64,000 bases of DNA from Tetrastigma voinierianum (Eukaryota > Streptophyta > Magnoliopsida > Vitales > Vitaceae), in contig JAEQBH010004103.1 in assembly GCA_016808115.1 (NCBI GenBank), forward strand, positions 186,001 through 250,000, read 5' to 3'. Below the pieces are notes generated by a model. The model saw only the letters and a list, made by a program, of their open reading frames with translations. It made no database searches and was not told where the DNA came from. Positions 1 to 12,887 of this stretch are shown here, piece after piece (within the stretch, counting starts at the first letter, position 1; each line of letters begins with the position of its first letter). The position numbers and the translations under genes are program-made.

Positions 1-179
1 TGGCTCTTTTTATTTATAAATTCTTTTAATTTATTGTTGTTTTTAATTATTCATTTAATTTATAGTCTTATTATTTTATTTTCGATGTTAGTATATTGTT
101 GTTTTTTGTTTATTTAATTAAATTGGTTGTTGATGTTTTTTTATCGTTTAATAATTCAATTTATTTTCCTTAATTCATG

Positions 180-1020
180 AACCATCACCCATTCTTATTT
201 ATTCAAATTCCCAATTTAAAAAATTTAAGTTCTAAATTTCAATTTTTCAATTTTTAAAATTTTAATGTCCAAATTTCAAAATTCTAATTCTCAAATTCTC
301 ATTTTCTAAAATTCAAGTCCTTCTAATCCTAAATTCAAATTTTCAAATTTCCAATTTCAAAATTGCAAATTCATAATTTCGAAATTCAATTGTCCTAATT
401 TCAAAATTCAAGTCCCTCAATTTCTAATTTCAATTTTTTGAGTTTCCAAATAAAATAATCAAGTGTCTTAATTTTAAATTCAACTCCTGATTTATATTCA
501 TTTTTAGTTTTAAATTTGAAATTATGATTAAATTTGAAATTAATTATACTCATTTCAATTTTAATTCCTGTTCAATTTCAATTTTAAAAGTTTATAATTT
601 AATATTCAAGTCCCCCAATTTCCAATTTAAATTTCTCAATTTTCAATATTACAAATTCTCAATTTTAAATTGATGCGCCAATTTGAAATTCGATTTCCAC
701 AATTTTGATCTCAAATTCTCGAAACTTTCAATTTTACAATTTTGAAGCTTGAGTGCCCCAATTTCGTAATTCAGTTAAAGCGATTTAATTTCAATTTTTA
801 AAGTATCCAATTTCAAAATTTAAAGTTCTCAATTTCTAAAATTTAAGGTCCCAATTTCAAAATTCAAGTTCCTAATTTCAAATTTTCAATTTAAAATCTC
901 ATGATTTGCAAAAACTCAATTCAAAATTCCCAAATATCAAATTTTATTAAAAAAAATCCTTAATTTCTAACTTTACATTTTCAAATTTTCAATTTTAAAT
1001 CCAGTTTCAAAAAATTGAAA
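180..1020. repeat. Cryptic AATTT/AAATT-rich degenerate repeat
   Basis: About 840 bp built from endlessly varied copies of short words such as CCAATTTCAAAATTCAAGT, with both AAATTTC and GAAATTT present. Phasing is irregular, so this is a cryptic rather than a clean tandem repeat. No reading frame is visible. It could be a decayed retroelement tail, a matrix-attachment-like AT tract, or simple slippage-derived DNA; the sequence alone does not decide. The first 179 bp before it are plain AT-rich DNA. Confidence 0.6.
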
Positions 1021-2275
1021 ACGTATGATTAATTACATGGTAAATGGAAATAATCTCGTAGATTAATTTTTGTAGCAATAATAAAGGAAACTTTGATAGG
1101 GAGCGATATTGCATGTATCATTTTAAAGCTAAATGTCCCAGCATCTAAATTTATGACCGCTTCCGATTATTTGTGAATATTATGTTTTATTATTCTTATT
1201 TAACGTTGTTCGTAATTAATAATGCTTTGATTTTTTCTTAAGTACACATTTTTTCTCATTTGAATTTGCTTATTATTTATTTATTTATATGTCTGTTCAT
1301 TTATACTTGGTGTGTTGTTGTATTGTTATTGTTTGTCTTGATGTCAGGTGATTAATTAGACGAAAGTTGTATTTTAATTTAGTTTGTTTTAAAGAAGATG
1401 CGACTTTATGGGCTTAAGGGATCTTCTTGACTTTTATCATCATTTATGATAAATAACTATACAAGCTATTCGGTTTTAAAATCACTGAATTTTCTTATAA
1501 AGAGTCACATTTAAGTTTTTTTTTTCTTATTTTGTTTTCCTTTTTAAAATAAAACAAAAATAAATAGTAACTCCAAACTGTTTTATAAAAATAGTTTTTC
1601 AAAATAAAAAAGAGTATTGTCTTTTTAGTGAGAAACGCATAATAGCAAAATCTGGATCCATCAAATTACTAATATAGGTTTCTCTATTTGTGAGTCGTGA
1701 CTTTCCCACTCACATTTACCCTTTTTATTAGTTTATTATTTGTGATTGTATTATAGATACATCAAGTATCATAAGATTGCAAAGGAATAAATTACAATTT
1801 ATTCATTATTTGTCTTTGCATTTTTATTGTATTTATAGTAATTATTATATTATGAACTTTAATATTTGATTATGGAATTGCAAATTTAATTTTCGATTCT
1901 GATTAATTAAAAAACAGATATATGGTTAACATAAAAAATGATTAATCGAATATTTGGTTAACCATATTGGTGGTTAGGTTTTTGATTTAGATAAATAAGA
2001 AACAAAAAACCTACGATCTATTTTTTTTTTGTGGCACAGTTCTGTTAATTGAACCATGCTCACCCCCTAACCTAGAATATGGGCTTCAACCCATAAGAGC
2101 CTCATCAAGTCCAAGCGATCCCAATAACAAATCTAATTGGGCTTTGGGCCATTTATAATAGGGCATAGGGTGGATGAAGACATTCTTAAATATGAGCCCA
2201 ACTTAATAAGCATTCGGGTTCAAACTAAAATAAATCCATTTCAAGATTCAATTAGGCATTAGGCCCAAAAATGAG
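1021..2275. other. AT-rich intergenic DNA, no feature recognised
   Basis: No reading frame, RNA gene or terminal repeat was recognised. The stretch is A/T-rich with homopolymer runs and ends in a slightly less AT-rich patch (about 2040-2270) directly before the poly(T) of the LINE relic. Confidence 0.5.
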
Positions 2276-3420
2276 TTTTTTTTTTTTTCTTTTTTTTAAG
2301 GGAAACTACAAAGCTGAAACCTTACAAAGATAATTGGATAAAGATCTGTAATAATCTTTAAAATTAATTAAAGTAACATGTTTAAGGAAGTTTGACCATC
2401 AAATTCTTGAATCAATAGTACCAATCCGTTTCTTAGTCAGAGAATCCACAGTTTTATTCGCTTCTCTATAGATATAATGACAACTATAAATAATTAGATA
2501 CGGGATAACTTCCAAATGTCCTCTATTAATACCCTAATAAAACAGGGGATACTGGTCCTTTTTATTAAAATAGGGAATTCATTTTTCAACCACTTGAAAG
2601 ACATTAAGATCTTCATTATGAATATAAGGATCAAACAAATACTCTTGAAGATTTTGGAAAATTAAAGTGGCTTTCTCTATAACGAGAAAAGGGTTTGGGT
2701 GAATTTTCTTGAAAACAACTTGATTTCTATTGTGTCTAAACATCCCACAAGATTATGTCAATCTTCCATATGGTGATTAAAAAAATTTCAATTAGTTTTA
2801 TAGTTTTTATAAATCATTTTTAACCAATTAAGGAAAATCGTCCTCATAAAAAAGGTGTGAAACAATTATATTTAATACAATCTCATATACTTAGAATAAA
2901 AGGACACTTTTTAAATATATGATTGATATTATCAAAGTTTTGACTGCACATATGACAATTACTGGAAATTTTTATCCTTATACCAGAAAAAAATCACAAG
3001 TAAAAAGGGCAATTCTAATAAAATTCACAAGATTTTGATTATTTCAATTTATAAGTTTAAAACAATTCATGACATGGAAAGGAGAGTTGGTCAAATTAGC
3101 TTTTATCAAAACTATTTTATCTGCTCTTGAGAGGAAACGGGTCTTCCAAGAAGCTAACTTCTTTTCTGATTTAAGAATTACTTCAGAAAAAAAAAGTGTT
3201 TTTTTTTATTCTATTTTGAATTATTCGGACATCCAAGAAATTTACTAATTAGAAATAGGAATACTAAGAACAATTATTAACCTACTTTTCATAGCCCCTT
3301 ATATTTTGTTCGAAATTTGGACTGCAAACTTGTGAAAATTCACAAGTTGATTAGATAAATCACAAAACTTCTATAAAATTCTATTAATATTATTTGGGAT
3401 GCTTTCGTACAAATGATATA
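2276..3420 (-). mobile_element. Decayed LINE (non-LTR retrotransposon) 3' end with RNase H relic
   Basis: On the plus strand the element opens with a T-rich tract (2276-2298), which is the poly(A) tail of a minus-strand LINE. Minus-strand translation at about 2428-2482 gives YREANKTVDSLTKK, the hallmark end of the RNase H domain of plant LINE ORF2. Near 3070-3150 it gives a run like LSRADKIVLIKANLTNSP followed by HVMNCFKL, which matches the end of the LINE reverse transcriptase domain. The zf-RVT-like stretch lies between them. Frames are broken by many stops and shifts, so it is inactive. The upstream (5') limit is approximate. No target-site duplication was found. Confidence 0.7.
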
Positions 3421-5935
3421 ATTATCTACGGACATAAAAAAAAAAAAAAAAAAAATTTTGGTCTATTTCGATGAGTAGGAATACCTAAAATGATTTTTAG
3501 TATTCTCTACCTTGTTCATTAATTCCCTACCTAAAAACTCAATGCATGGAATAAAAATATTAGGCAAGGGCACCATCTTTTCTTTTTCTTTTAAAATATA
3601 TATATATATACATAAAAAAAATTTGTCTCTTCATTCACGCAACTTTCTCTGTGCTCTATTAGGCGTTCAAGATTTGGCTGTTAGGTAAACGTACAAGACT
3701 TACAAAATATTTTCTAAACCCTTCACACTAATCATTGTCTTAATACTTTAATACTTGATTATGGAGTTTAAAAAAAAAAAAATTATATACTATTTGACAT
3801 AAATCTTTGATGTTATATATTATTTCAAAGCTTGATTATTGAGTTCGAACATTGTTCAAATCATTTATAGTATTTTAGAAATCTTTAGAATGCTTTTGAA
3901 GATCTTTTTTTGGAACATTGTTCAAATCATTTATAATATTTTAGAATTCTTTAGAACTTTGATCACCTTTTGTTCAAAATTCTCTTTTTCAAATGCTCTT
4001 CAAATAATTTATAACACTTTTAGACATTTAAAAAATATTTTTAGACACCTTCCACACAAAATCTCGATGCTTCACAAGATATCCAAAACTTGACAATCAA
4101 ATTAAATTCTTTTCTTTTTTAACTTTTTTTCGAATAATTAATTCAAGTCAATGATTTATAATTAAAAACCTAAAATCTAAAGAAAAAAAATATCATAATG
4201 GATGAAAACAATCAATAAATTCCTTGGAGGGTCTAACCTAATTACCTAATGGTATGAATTATAATCTTGACATTTATACTATGAGTGCATTTTCTAAGTC
4301 AATCACTCATAATTAAAAACTAAAATGTAATTAAAAATACCTCTTCTTGATATATAATTTCAGTCTCTAACAATTAATATAAATAAGCAAATAATATATC
4401 ATATCAAATCATTAATGAAACAACTTTTTAATTCCTATTTCATATCAAAGTTTTTAATAAAGAATTATATAAAATATAATTAAAGTTTTTAATTTATTTA
4501 ATATTTATATAAAAAAATTTACCACAAATAAACAATGATTAAAGTAATATAAAAAAATTATTTATGGATTTTTATTTTTATTTTTGTTTTCATATTTTTC
4601 TCTAATTTTTTTTTAATAGGAATCTAATTATTAAAAATGAATAATCTTACGTGGTTTTTTACAGTTAAATACTTTAACTATAATATGTGGGTATGACTGA
4701 GCACCCAATACTTTTCCCTCAAATACTTAACCTAATACTTTTCCCCATCTTAATATATTCACTTTTAAACACAATGCTTTACCATTTGTTAAGGAAATAA
4801 TACAATATATTACCTTTAAAAACAATCTTTCTTTAGGTAAAATATTTTTCAACAACTTCTAATTCATTTCCTTCAAGATTTAACTGTTAACAATCTATAT
4901 AGATGTGATATATTTTTATATTAAAGCAAAACCTGGCTTTAACGACTTTTATGTCTAAACTGAAATTGAACTAATGATTATTAAACATTCAATGATTTTT
5001 TTTTTTCAAACAAAATTTGTAGTTAGAGTTACAAACTGATATGAGAAAACAAAGAAGACGAGATTGTTACATGATCATGATTGTGTCTAATTTTTATTTT
5101 AAAACAATAACTTAGATATAGCTGAAAAAAATGATTGATTGTACTTAACATGTTAGTGATTTTTATTATTATACTCATATTCTCATCAGATTACCTTTTC
5201 TTCTTTTAAATAGATAATTATTAATCAATGAATAAATGTTACACTTCAAATGACTATAATTGATAATTCAAAATATAAAACATACATTTAATATATTCAG
5301 AATGATATTTGAATATTTTATATTTACGACTTGTATTAATCAACTATTATATTAACTGAAGTTAACAAAAACCACATAAGTTAAAACACCATTAATATAA
5401 TCACCCATCACACAATCACTCAATAAAAGTGACGCTATAAATTATATTAAAAAACAAAAAAAAGAAACTGATATAAAACTGATCGAAACTACTTTATCAG
5501 TAAAATATCTAAATAAAGAAATAAAGAAACCCCACTGGGCTATAATGACTGGGAAAACTGTTTATCTTCTTGATAAATAATATAGAATGTAAAACTATTA
5601 TTAACTAATATTCAGTTAGAGTTTCATGATCATGGGAATTAAAACAAATAACAGCAACAGAGTAATTTCACATCATGCACACCATCATTTGTATTAAAAC
5701 ATAAGACTGAGATAAGATTCAACAAAAATAATTAGATCATCAGATGCCTGTGAGTTAGAGACATTTTGTCGACCTATATCAAAACTCACATCCATCAGAC
5801 TTGTACTTTTTAATTTTTTTATCATTCCGGTCCAAATGAAACCAATTTAAATATATTAAAAATATATATTAGTTATTTCAAAAAGGAAAAAGAAGGTAAT
5901 CGAACTATTACAATATTATATTGTCCACTACCCAC
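3421..5935. other. AT-rich intergenic DNA
   Basis: Very AT-rich, with poly(A) near 3437-3456, a (TA)n patch near 3597-3610 and one short tandem duplication described separately. No supported gene. Confidence 0.5.
3847..3958. repeat. Short tandem duplication, period 66 bp
   Basis: The word GAACATTGTTCAAATCATTT begins at 3847 and again at 3913 and is followed by closely similar sequence in both copies. The small open frame across it is a by-product of the duplication and is not called as a gene. Confidence 0.7.
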
Positions 5936-6247
5936 CTAACGTGAACCAAATATTTTATTCCAGTTTTGCCTCAGATAAACACTTCGAGATGCATCTCCTC
6001 CTTTTCTGTATCCGCACAAACTGGGAAAGCTCTGTCTGTAACTCATTTCCGTAGCCTGCTCATCCCATATTTCCATCTTCTGATCTCTCCTTTCTGTCGA
6101 TTCTTCTTCAGATTCTTCTAGTCCTGGTGGCCAGACGGAGACGTCCACGACCTCCTTTCCACTTACTGATTCTTCATAAATATCCCTGTCTCTCTGTTTG
6201 CGAATACTGTCGAAGATTTTGAGAATTTTGAGGTTCATATGGATCAT
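5936..6247 (-). CDS. Unassigned small reading frame, 103 codons
   Basis: An open frame from an ATG at 6247 to a stop at 5936 on the minus strand. It lies in a patch of higher GC than the surrounding AT-rich DNA. The predicted product is hydrophilic: basic at the N end, with an acidic cluster (LEESEEESTERRDQ) near residues 43-56 and a tail rich in S, Y, R and G. I do not recognise a family and see no signal peptide or membrane segment. The local GC rise and charged composition favour a real or once-real coding exon over chance. It may be a terminal exon or a fragment of a decayed gene, since the neighbouring F-box gene is decayed too. No upstream exon or promoter could be assigned. Confidence 0.35.
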   Translation of the reverse strand: MIHMNLKILKIFDSIRKQRDRDIYEESVSGKEVVDVSVWPPGLEESEEESTERRDQKMEIWDEQATEMSYRQSFPSLCGYRKGGDASRSVYLRQNWNKIFGSR

Positions 6248-6259
6248 CCTGCATGTTCA

Positions 6260-9200
6260 GCTCTGATGATCTCAGTATTAACGATTGCGATTGCGTCATC
6301 TTCCGGCGGGATCGATCGATTTCGACCGATCAAGCAGAAGCTGGTATGTCCCGTCATCAATCTGATGCTGCCCGGGTTACGTCCAGTTCCACGCTGGTTA
6401 TCGTGAAGACCTCAAATTAGTGGAGTAGAATGAAATGTCCACGTCGTGTCCAATCCAAAGTAATTCATATCCAGAGATAATTGAGCCGGATCCATTTTAC
6501 ACTGGTCATTTCGCTTGTTTTGGTTTCAATGTTTTTCCCGGAAAATTTCAAGATGTCCACTTGTTGAAAATTCAGTTCAGGTAAACATTATTTCAGAAAC
6601 CAATGTTTGAATAGATTCTTCGCATTTTCTTCATGTTACCATGTTGTTTGTTTGTCAGGTATTATTTTCCGGAAAATTAGCTTCACACAGTATTTGTGAG
6701 ATTAACCCCAGAAACAGATGTTGGTTTCTGCGTTTACTGTCGTAGAAAAACCAATTATTTCTGTTTTTGAAAACTGTTTTCTGACAAAATAAGATAACAA
6801 AACAACAGGTTTATCAAAAAAGAAAATATAAGAGAAATGAAATAATAAATCGTAAAAATTAGTGGTACCTCAGAACGTTATATTCTCAATATTTTCAAAA
6901 TTGTTTCTAAAAGAATGAAAAATGATAACCAAAAAGAACTATTACTAGTTTTGAGGTAAAAACGAATTATTTAAACAGATGAGCTTTTGTCTTTCAGTCG
7001 ATCATAATTTTTCCGGAATACTTAATTATAACGGTTGGACGATATAATCAGTTCAATCTAACACTAAACATTGTTTCATGAAACAGCGCTAGAATGCTTT
7101 TTTTTGAATATTGGCTTCTTAACATTGTCAACATCTGATCATCTAAAGTTTCGAAGAATAATCACATTTGTAATGATTAATAGATGGTTTGTGCTCTATT
7201 TTGTTAGCATTATTATAAGAAGAGGTGATTTAAGAAGGTGCAATCTATTGTTGCTTTTGCACAAGAAACACACAATCCTACTGGTTAACATACAGAACGA
7301 TATCCCACTGTGCTTCTGCATTATGTAACTCCGTTTTTCTCTCAAAATAATGTCAGTTTCTGTTCAGAAGATCTTTTTTTACCAAATATTCGCACTGTAT
7401 CAATTATTAAAATCGTTCAGTACAGTTTCACTGTCTTTTTTCTTTTCACTGACTTCTCCAATTCTTGCCCGACTAACCCCAAACCTCCCTTCCAGATGTC
7501 TGGCTTGAAATAGATAATTTTTTTTACATCAAACACTTTAGTTTGAGATAATGCTCCTACTGTAATTAACCCAAGACCTTTTCCTTAATATCCTATATTT
7601 TTAAATCCATAAACACTTTATTATGCAAATGTATTACTTACGAGATATGCCTTTTACTTATAAGAAATTATAAAGAAAAATGCATTCTCATTTCCATGAA
7701 CTTTCATTTTTTTTTTTACATTATATTTGATGTTAGAAACAGCAAATTAATCTCATTTTCATATTTGATAGATAAGATACTTTATTAAAATTAATTTATT
7801 CAAAATTTAGATAAATTTTTTTTATGATAAATAGATAATTTTTTCATTAGTAATTATTAATTTTATCAAAATTTAGAAAAACATATTTTTTTATAGATAC
7901 CATTGGAACTCAACCTGAGACCACTCTCATCCCTAGGCATGATAGATCATTTAATGATTAAATAGGCAAGGCATATGGAGGCTATTCTATCGATCATTTA
8001 CTACGCTCTAAGAGTAAATAATTACTATATTATAACTAAACTATTTATTTGTAAGAAAAAACAATCTCAAAAAGAAATATTATTTATCATATAATTTTTT
8101 TATAAATTTATTAAAATGGTATGCAAAATTATATAAATAATGATAAATTAAAATATCGATATTTAAAAAAAGTAGATAGAATAATTATTTTATTTAAAAA
8201 TTAATTTTCTCAAATTTTAGATAAAAAAACTATTTTTATGATATATATGAATTTAACATATAATGATGATGATGTTTTTATAGTATTTTATTTAAAAATA
8301 AATTAAAAAATTATCTATCATAATATTATTTATTTTTAAATTTATTCAAGAGTAACATATATTAATATTGATAAATTAAGATAAATAAAATGGGACTAAA
8401 GGCCAAACACAAAGTGGTAAAAAGGTTGATACAATGCTAGTAAGAACCAAAAATTACAACATGATATGGAAATAGATGTGTGCAAATAAATAAACAAATA
8501 AGCTCAAATAATTATAATATAAAAACGCTTTATTTCTAAATAATTACATTTTATGTCACTTTTGCTTAAATAATAATTTATTTTGGATAAGTGAAATAAA
8601 TAAATTTTGAGAACAATAATCACGCCTCTTAAGATTGAAATGCCCCCATCCCCATCCTCATTCCCTATTAAGGGCTATATTTCGATTTTGAGACATGTGA
8701 TTACTATTTCACATGATGGTTTCGAATTTATTAGTCTTAGGTATAGATGTTTTAACGATTGATAATTTAGTTTTCATTTATCTTCAGATGCTTCACAATG
8801 AGCCCAAACATAATCATTTACAAATAGATAAATTTATCATTCAAAAAATGTAGTGAAGGCAGATTCCAGATTAAATCAACGACAAATATGATTTGATCGA
8901 GAACTTCATCAAACGAACTTTCAGGCATCGAACTACCAACGCCGAAACCTCAAAAAAGTTACGAATCATCAATTATTATTAACCACCGTCAGAACGAATC
9001 GAAGACAAACATGCTTAACAGCTCCAATATAAAAACAGAAAAACAAGGAAAAACAAAGAATACTGAAAGAAACACTTATTTAAAATGCGTCGCAGGTGCA
9101 GGAAGAAAACACAATGTGTACTCAGGTGTAGAATGATCATAAATCACCTATCTTTCAACGAGGTTTCAAACACTGATTGATTTTGGACACTTTTCTCCTC

Positions 9201-10430
9201 TCAAACCAGACAGTAGAATCATGTTAATATTTTTTAGAAACCCTTTCACCTCCCACCAAAAGGCTTTATAGCATAAGGAAAGTTCATTCATATATAATCA
9301 CTTCACTTAATTCAGTCCAGCAATATGTGACTTCAATAATAAAGATTATGCTTAGTTCCTGTGAAATTAACAAGATAAGAAAGAAATGTTAGAGTTTGTT
9401 TGATTCTCTAAAACATAGGTAATTATTTTTTCTATAATGTGTTTTCTTAGTCATCTTAGGAATCAACACAAAATCAGAAAATGATTTTCTTACTTGTAAT
9501 TGTTTAATAAAAAATTTCATAATAAAATAAAATTTGACATGTTAACTCATTTTATTTTGGACTGCCATGGCTAATATATAGCTTATAACAAATGCAGACT
9601 AGTATGAGCTATGCAAAGAAATTCATACTCATCACTATTTTACACCATTTTAAATTTTTTCCACTTATTAAATTTTCCATATAAAAATATTATTTAGTTA
9701 GACAATTTTAATTATATTTAACTTTTTTATAATTTTTTATATCTGTTTCAACTTGTACCACGCACCTCAATCCAACTAAGACCTGTAAATTAGCGTAAAA
9801 CCGCCAGTGATCTTAAGGGAATCGAATTTATATTTTGACTTTCTTCCACCTCTCATGACTCATGATAAAAACCAAACATGGGTAAAAGTCCTTTTTCACA
9901 GAGTATCTTTTATTTCATCTTGTATTTTCTCAGAAACCAAATGATAGAATAAAAGTCTTTTTTCTGACAGAGATTCATTATTTCATTCTGTATTTTCAGA
10001 AACCAAAACATAGAATAAAAGACATAATGATGATGTCCAAATTATAAGAGACAAACTAATTAATTTTCTGGAAAGAAGCAGAAAATCTCTATCATAAATT
10101 ACTACTTGATTTATGCACGCAATAAACATAACTAGAGTCTAGAGAGTCATCCATTAACTTATTTAAAACAGTTTCCTTATTTAAAACATCAAAAAAAGGG
10201 AAAGCCCTAAGAAGAATCCATTTCCATTAAGCTTCTCTCTCCTCTCAATAAAATAAGCAAACTCACTCAAAACTTTTGCTTTTGGCTTCACACCAACTAT
10301 AAGCTCTTTCGCTAAGATTTGAAATACTTATTTTCAACCTTTTCTGCTTTTTGCTTTAAATCAGAAGCAGCCAATCAAAAAATATAACTATTCTCTCCTC
10401 GTCTTTGCCTTCCTGGGCTCTTTTTTCCTT
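6260..10430. other. Intergenic DNA without recognised genes
   Basis: Mostly AT-rich sequence with homopolymers and scattered GTTTTC/GAAAAC words that look like MITE debris (for example 6680-6960 and 9880-10030). Short open frames near 7071-7513 have no coding character. No tRNA or terminal-repeat structure was found. Confidence 0.45.
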
Positions 10431-10510
10431 TCATCCACACCAACCTCGTGCTCTAAACCCGAGATTTGTAGCTATAAATTTAGAGATCGTGTGTTTCCTA
10501 GAACAGATAA

Positions 10511-10726
10511 TCTGATTTTCTGCTCTCAAATCCAGTACAGACCCTTTCAGAGTGCTCAGCTTGTGATGAGTGTTTGGAAGATGTTGGAACCATAGATGAA
10601 CACAAGGAGAACAGTACATATTATGGCGTGAAAGAGGATGATCAACAAGGAGAGTTTTGGTATGGAGAGCGGGAGGAGGAGGAGGGGGAGATCGATGGTG
10701 ATGATATATTTGAGAGATATCAATGA
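10511..10726 (+). other. Open acidic reading frame without ATG, possible exon
   Basis: A stop-free plus-strand frame of 71 codons between a TAA at 10508 and a TGA at 10724. It encodes an acidic tail including CDECLEDVGTIDEHKENS and later GEREEEEGEIDGDDIFERYQ. It has no in-frame ATG, so if real it must be a last exon; pyrimidine-rich stretches ending in CAG at 10534-10536 and 10548-10550 could be acceptors. A TATA-like CTATAAATT sits at 10474-10482. On the other strand the same DNA has a hydrophobic 65-codon and a 103-codon frame, and at most one of these is real. No family recognised. Chance is a serious alternative. Confidence 0.2.
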
Positions 10727-10753
10727 GCAAGAAGCTACCCATACTATAATCAC

Positions 10754-11748
10754 CTGAATATCTGAGATGAGTCGTTCAAACGTTACAAGGAGATGATAGC
10801 TCGAGGGACTTGAATCGTATACACAGTTTGGATTGTATTGGAAAATAAATCCGAGGAAAAATTAATGTTCTTTCTTATCTGGTATGAGCTAATGAATGGA
10901 ACTTTTTTCGACTTCATACATTTTTTTTTTTTTTTGATCAGTTTTTTCGACTTCAGACATTAAATATGACCTATAATAAATATTGAGATGCAAGAAAAAT
11001 CGATGAACGTGATAACAAAGTTACTCAAACAATCTTCAGAAAACAATAAAACAAGCAAGGTAATTGGATGTCTACCCACAGAAGATGTAATCTAACTATT
11101 CATTGACTTAGAATTTTAATAACTCATGTATATATAATATTCACAAAGCATCTCTGAGACTACTCAAAAACATTATATAAGATCCCACAATCAGAGAGAC
11201 GGTCAATTCCAGTTCCAGCAACAAATGACTACATTTACAATGTTCAAAAGACCTACTATGACTGCTCCTCATGAAAATAAAGCAATGGCGTCGGAGCCCG
11301 TACCTTGTGAGTACATGTTTAATCTCTGGAAAGTTGCCACTGGTTCCCAGAATGAATTTCTAGCAGGAGAGATGCAAATGGAGATCCCTGCTAAATCTAT
11401 ATTTCTCGCTTTGGCTTTAAAAAGCCGCACCCCGCTGCATGCTGTTGCCGTTTTGCCTTCTCTTGGAGCCTCTGGTTACTGGATGTGAACAGAAACTAAT
11501 CCTCTCATGTAGCAGAAACCGTTGATATTCTATCTCCAAAAGGGGATGGGGATAAACATCAGAACATGAAAAGAGAGTAGATGCAGTTTTCCATTGGGGA
11601 AGGTGCAGCAGAATCCCAATACTGATGAACTGCAGCCACTCTTTTTTAACATTTTGGATGGAAGTTGGAACAATCCTATCATGATAATTGAAGAAAATGA
11701 AGAATTTCTATGGCAAGAACAAGAAATTGTGAAAACCCGATTTTTTTT
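10754..11748. other. Sequence 3' of the F-box/kelch pseudogene
   Basis: No confident gene. Around 11225-11490 the GC content rises and frames open on both strands without a recognised product. This would fall in the 3' untranslated or downstream part of the minus-strand F-box/kelch relic. It may be decayed 3' UTR or another gene fragment. Confidence 0.35.
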
Positions 11749-12887
11749 TTATGCTTGGAGCACTTGACAGTGCACAATATGACTCCTCAAACCGTTTCTC
11801 CCTGCAATACTGGACCAAAGATTTGTAACGAGAGTCCTGAAGTGACCTTTCCCAGCAATATTTTCCCAAAGATGAGGGTTAGTCTCTACATGTTTATCAG
11901 GACTAGAAACATCCACAAGACTGATACTCATGTTGTTACGTATAATGCAGAGCTTTCCATTTAGGGGATGAGCAGCAGCCTTCCAGAGCACGGAGCATCC
12001 AGATGAGCTACAAGGTCTGGTGAATTTTGTTCATGAATCTTTGTGTGTCTCATTAACTGAGCTGAACCATCCGGCAACTGAATGCAAGAGAGCACCATCC
12101 AGCAGATGTTAGGTTAAAACAAATCAGCAACGGATTCATCGCTGATTAGTCCAGGGCACCGCCAATAGGTGCCACTGCACCACGGTGGGATCCCAGTCCT
12201 TTTAGGAACCATTTCCAGCCATAGATTATCTACAAGAACTATATGTACCATATCTGATATAAAGCTCTGTTCCACCTTGAATAGAATTATAGACTCAGCC
12301 AATGAGAGTCCAGTAGCTCCTTCACATTCTCCTTCCACATAAAGGCAAAGTTATTTATATTGTCAACAAATCCAAAGAAATGACGTCAATATAGTCTGGT
12401 TCTTAAAATATTTAGATTATCGTTATCTATAGAAAATGATCATCATGGACCCTTCATGATCCTTTTCCTCCAATAGATACAGGTGATAATCACTAAATAG
12501 TATAGTCAAAGCTTAGGGTTTAGAAGATTCACAGAAACCCGTGGGAAGGGCTGCCAGTTGTAGGTAAATAAAAGCACGCAAGAGATCCCTTCCAACATGT
12601 CTTCTTATAATATAGACCACTTTCTGCCATTCGATTTTCCCAAGAATAAAAGTAAGCTCATAAAAGTCATATCTTCGAAATGACTTATGCTATGTTTTAC
12701 ACGTGTGGGACTCGACCAGGTGCAAAGGGTAAGATCTAGAGACCAGTAAGGTGGCTGGATCTGTAAGCCCTCCTTGAGTTTTGCTTTTACAGCAAGAGAT
12801 TGAAGACAGTTGATATGTTTGATCCAGGCAAATTTTTTTGTCACACGCTCTAAGTTTGAATCTACTTTAATAGTATGACAGAATCAA
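11749..12887 (-). pseudogene. SAGL1: Pseudogene exon 2, decayed F-box and kelch repeats
   Basis: Begins after CTTTACAG at 12888-12895. One base appears to be missing at the join, because the family valine codon at the junction lacks its G. Frameshifts and stops occur across the F-box and kelch 1-5. The last 243 nt remain open and end in a stop at 11749. Confidence 0.75.
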
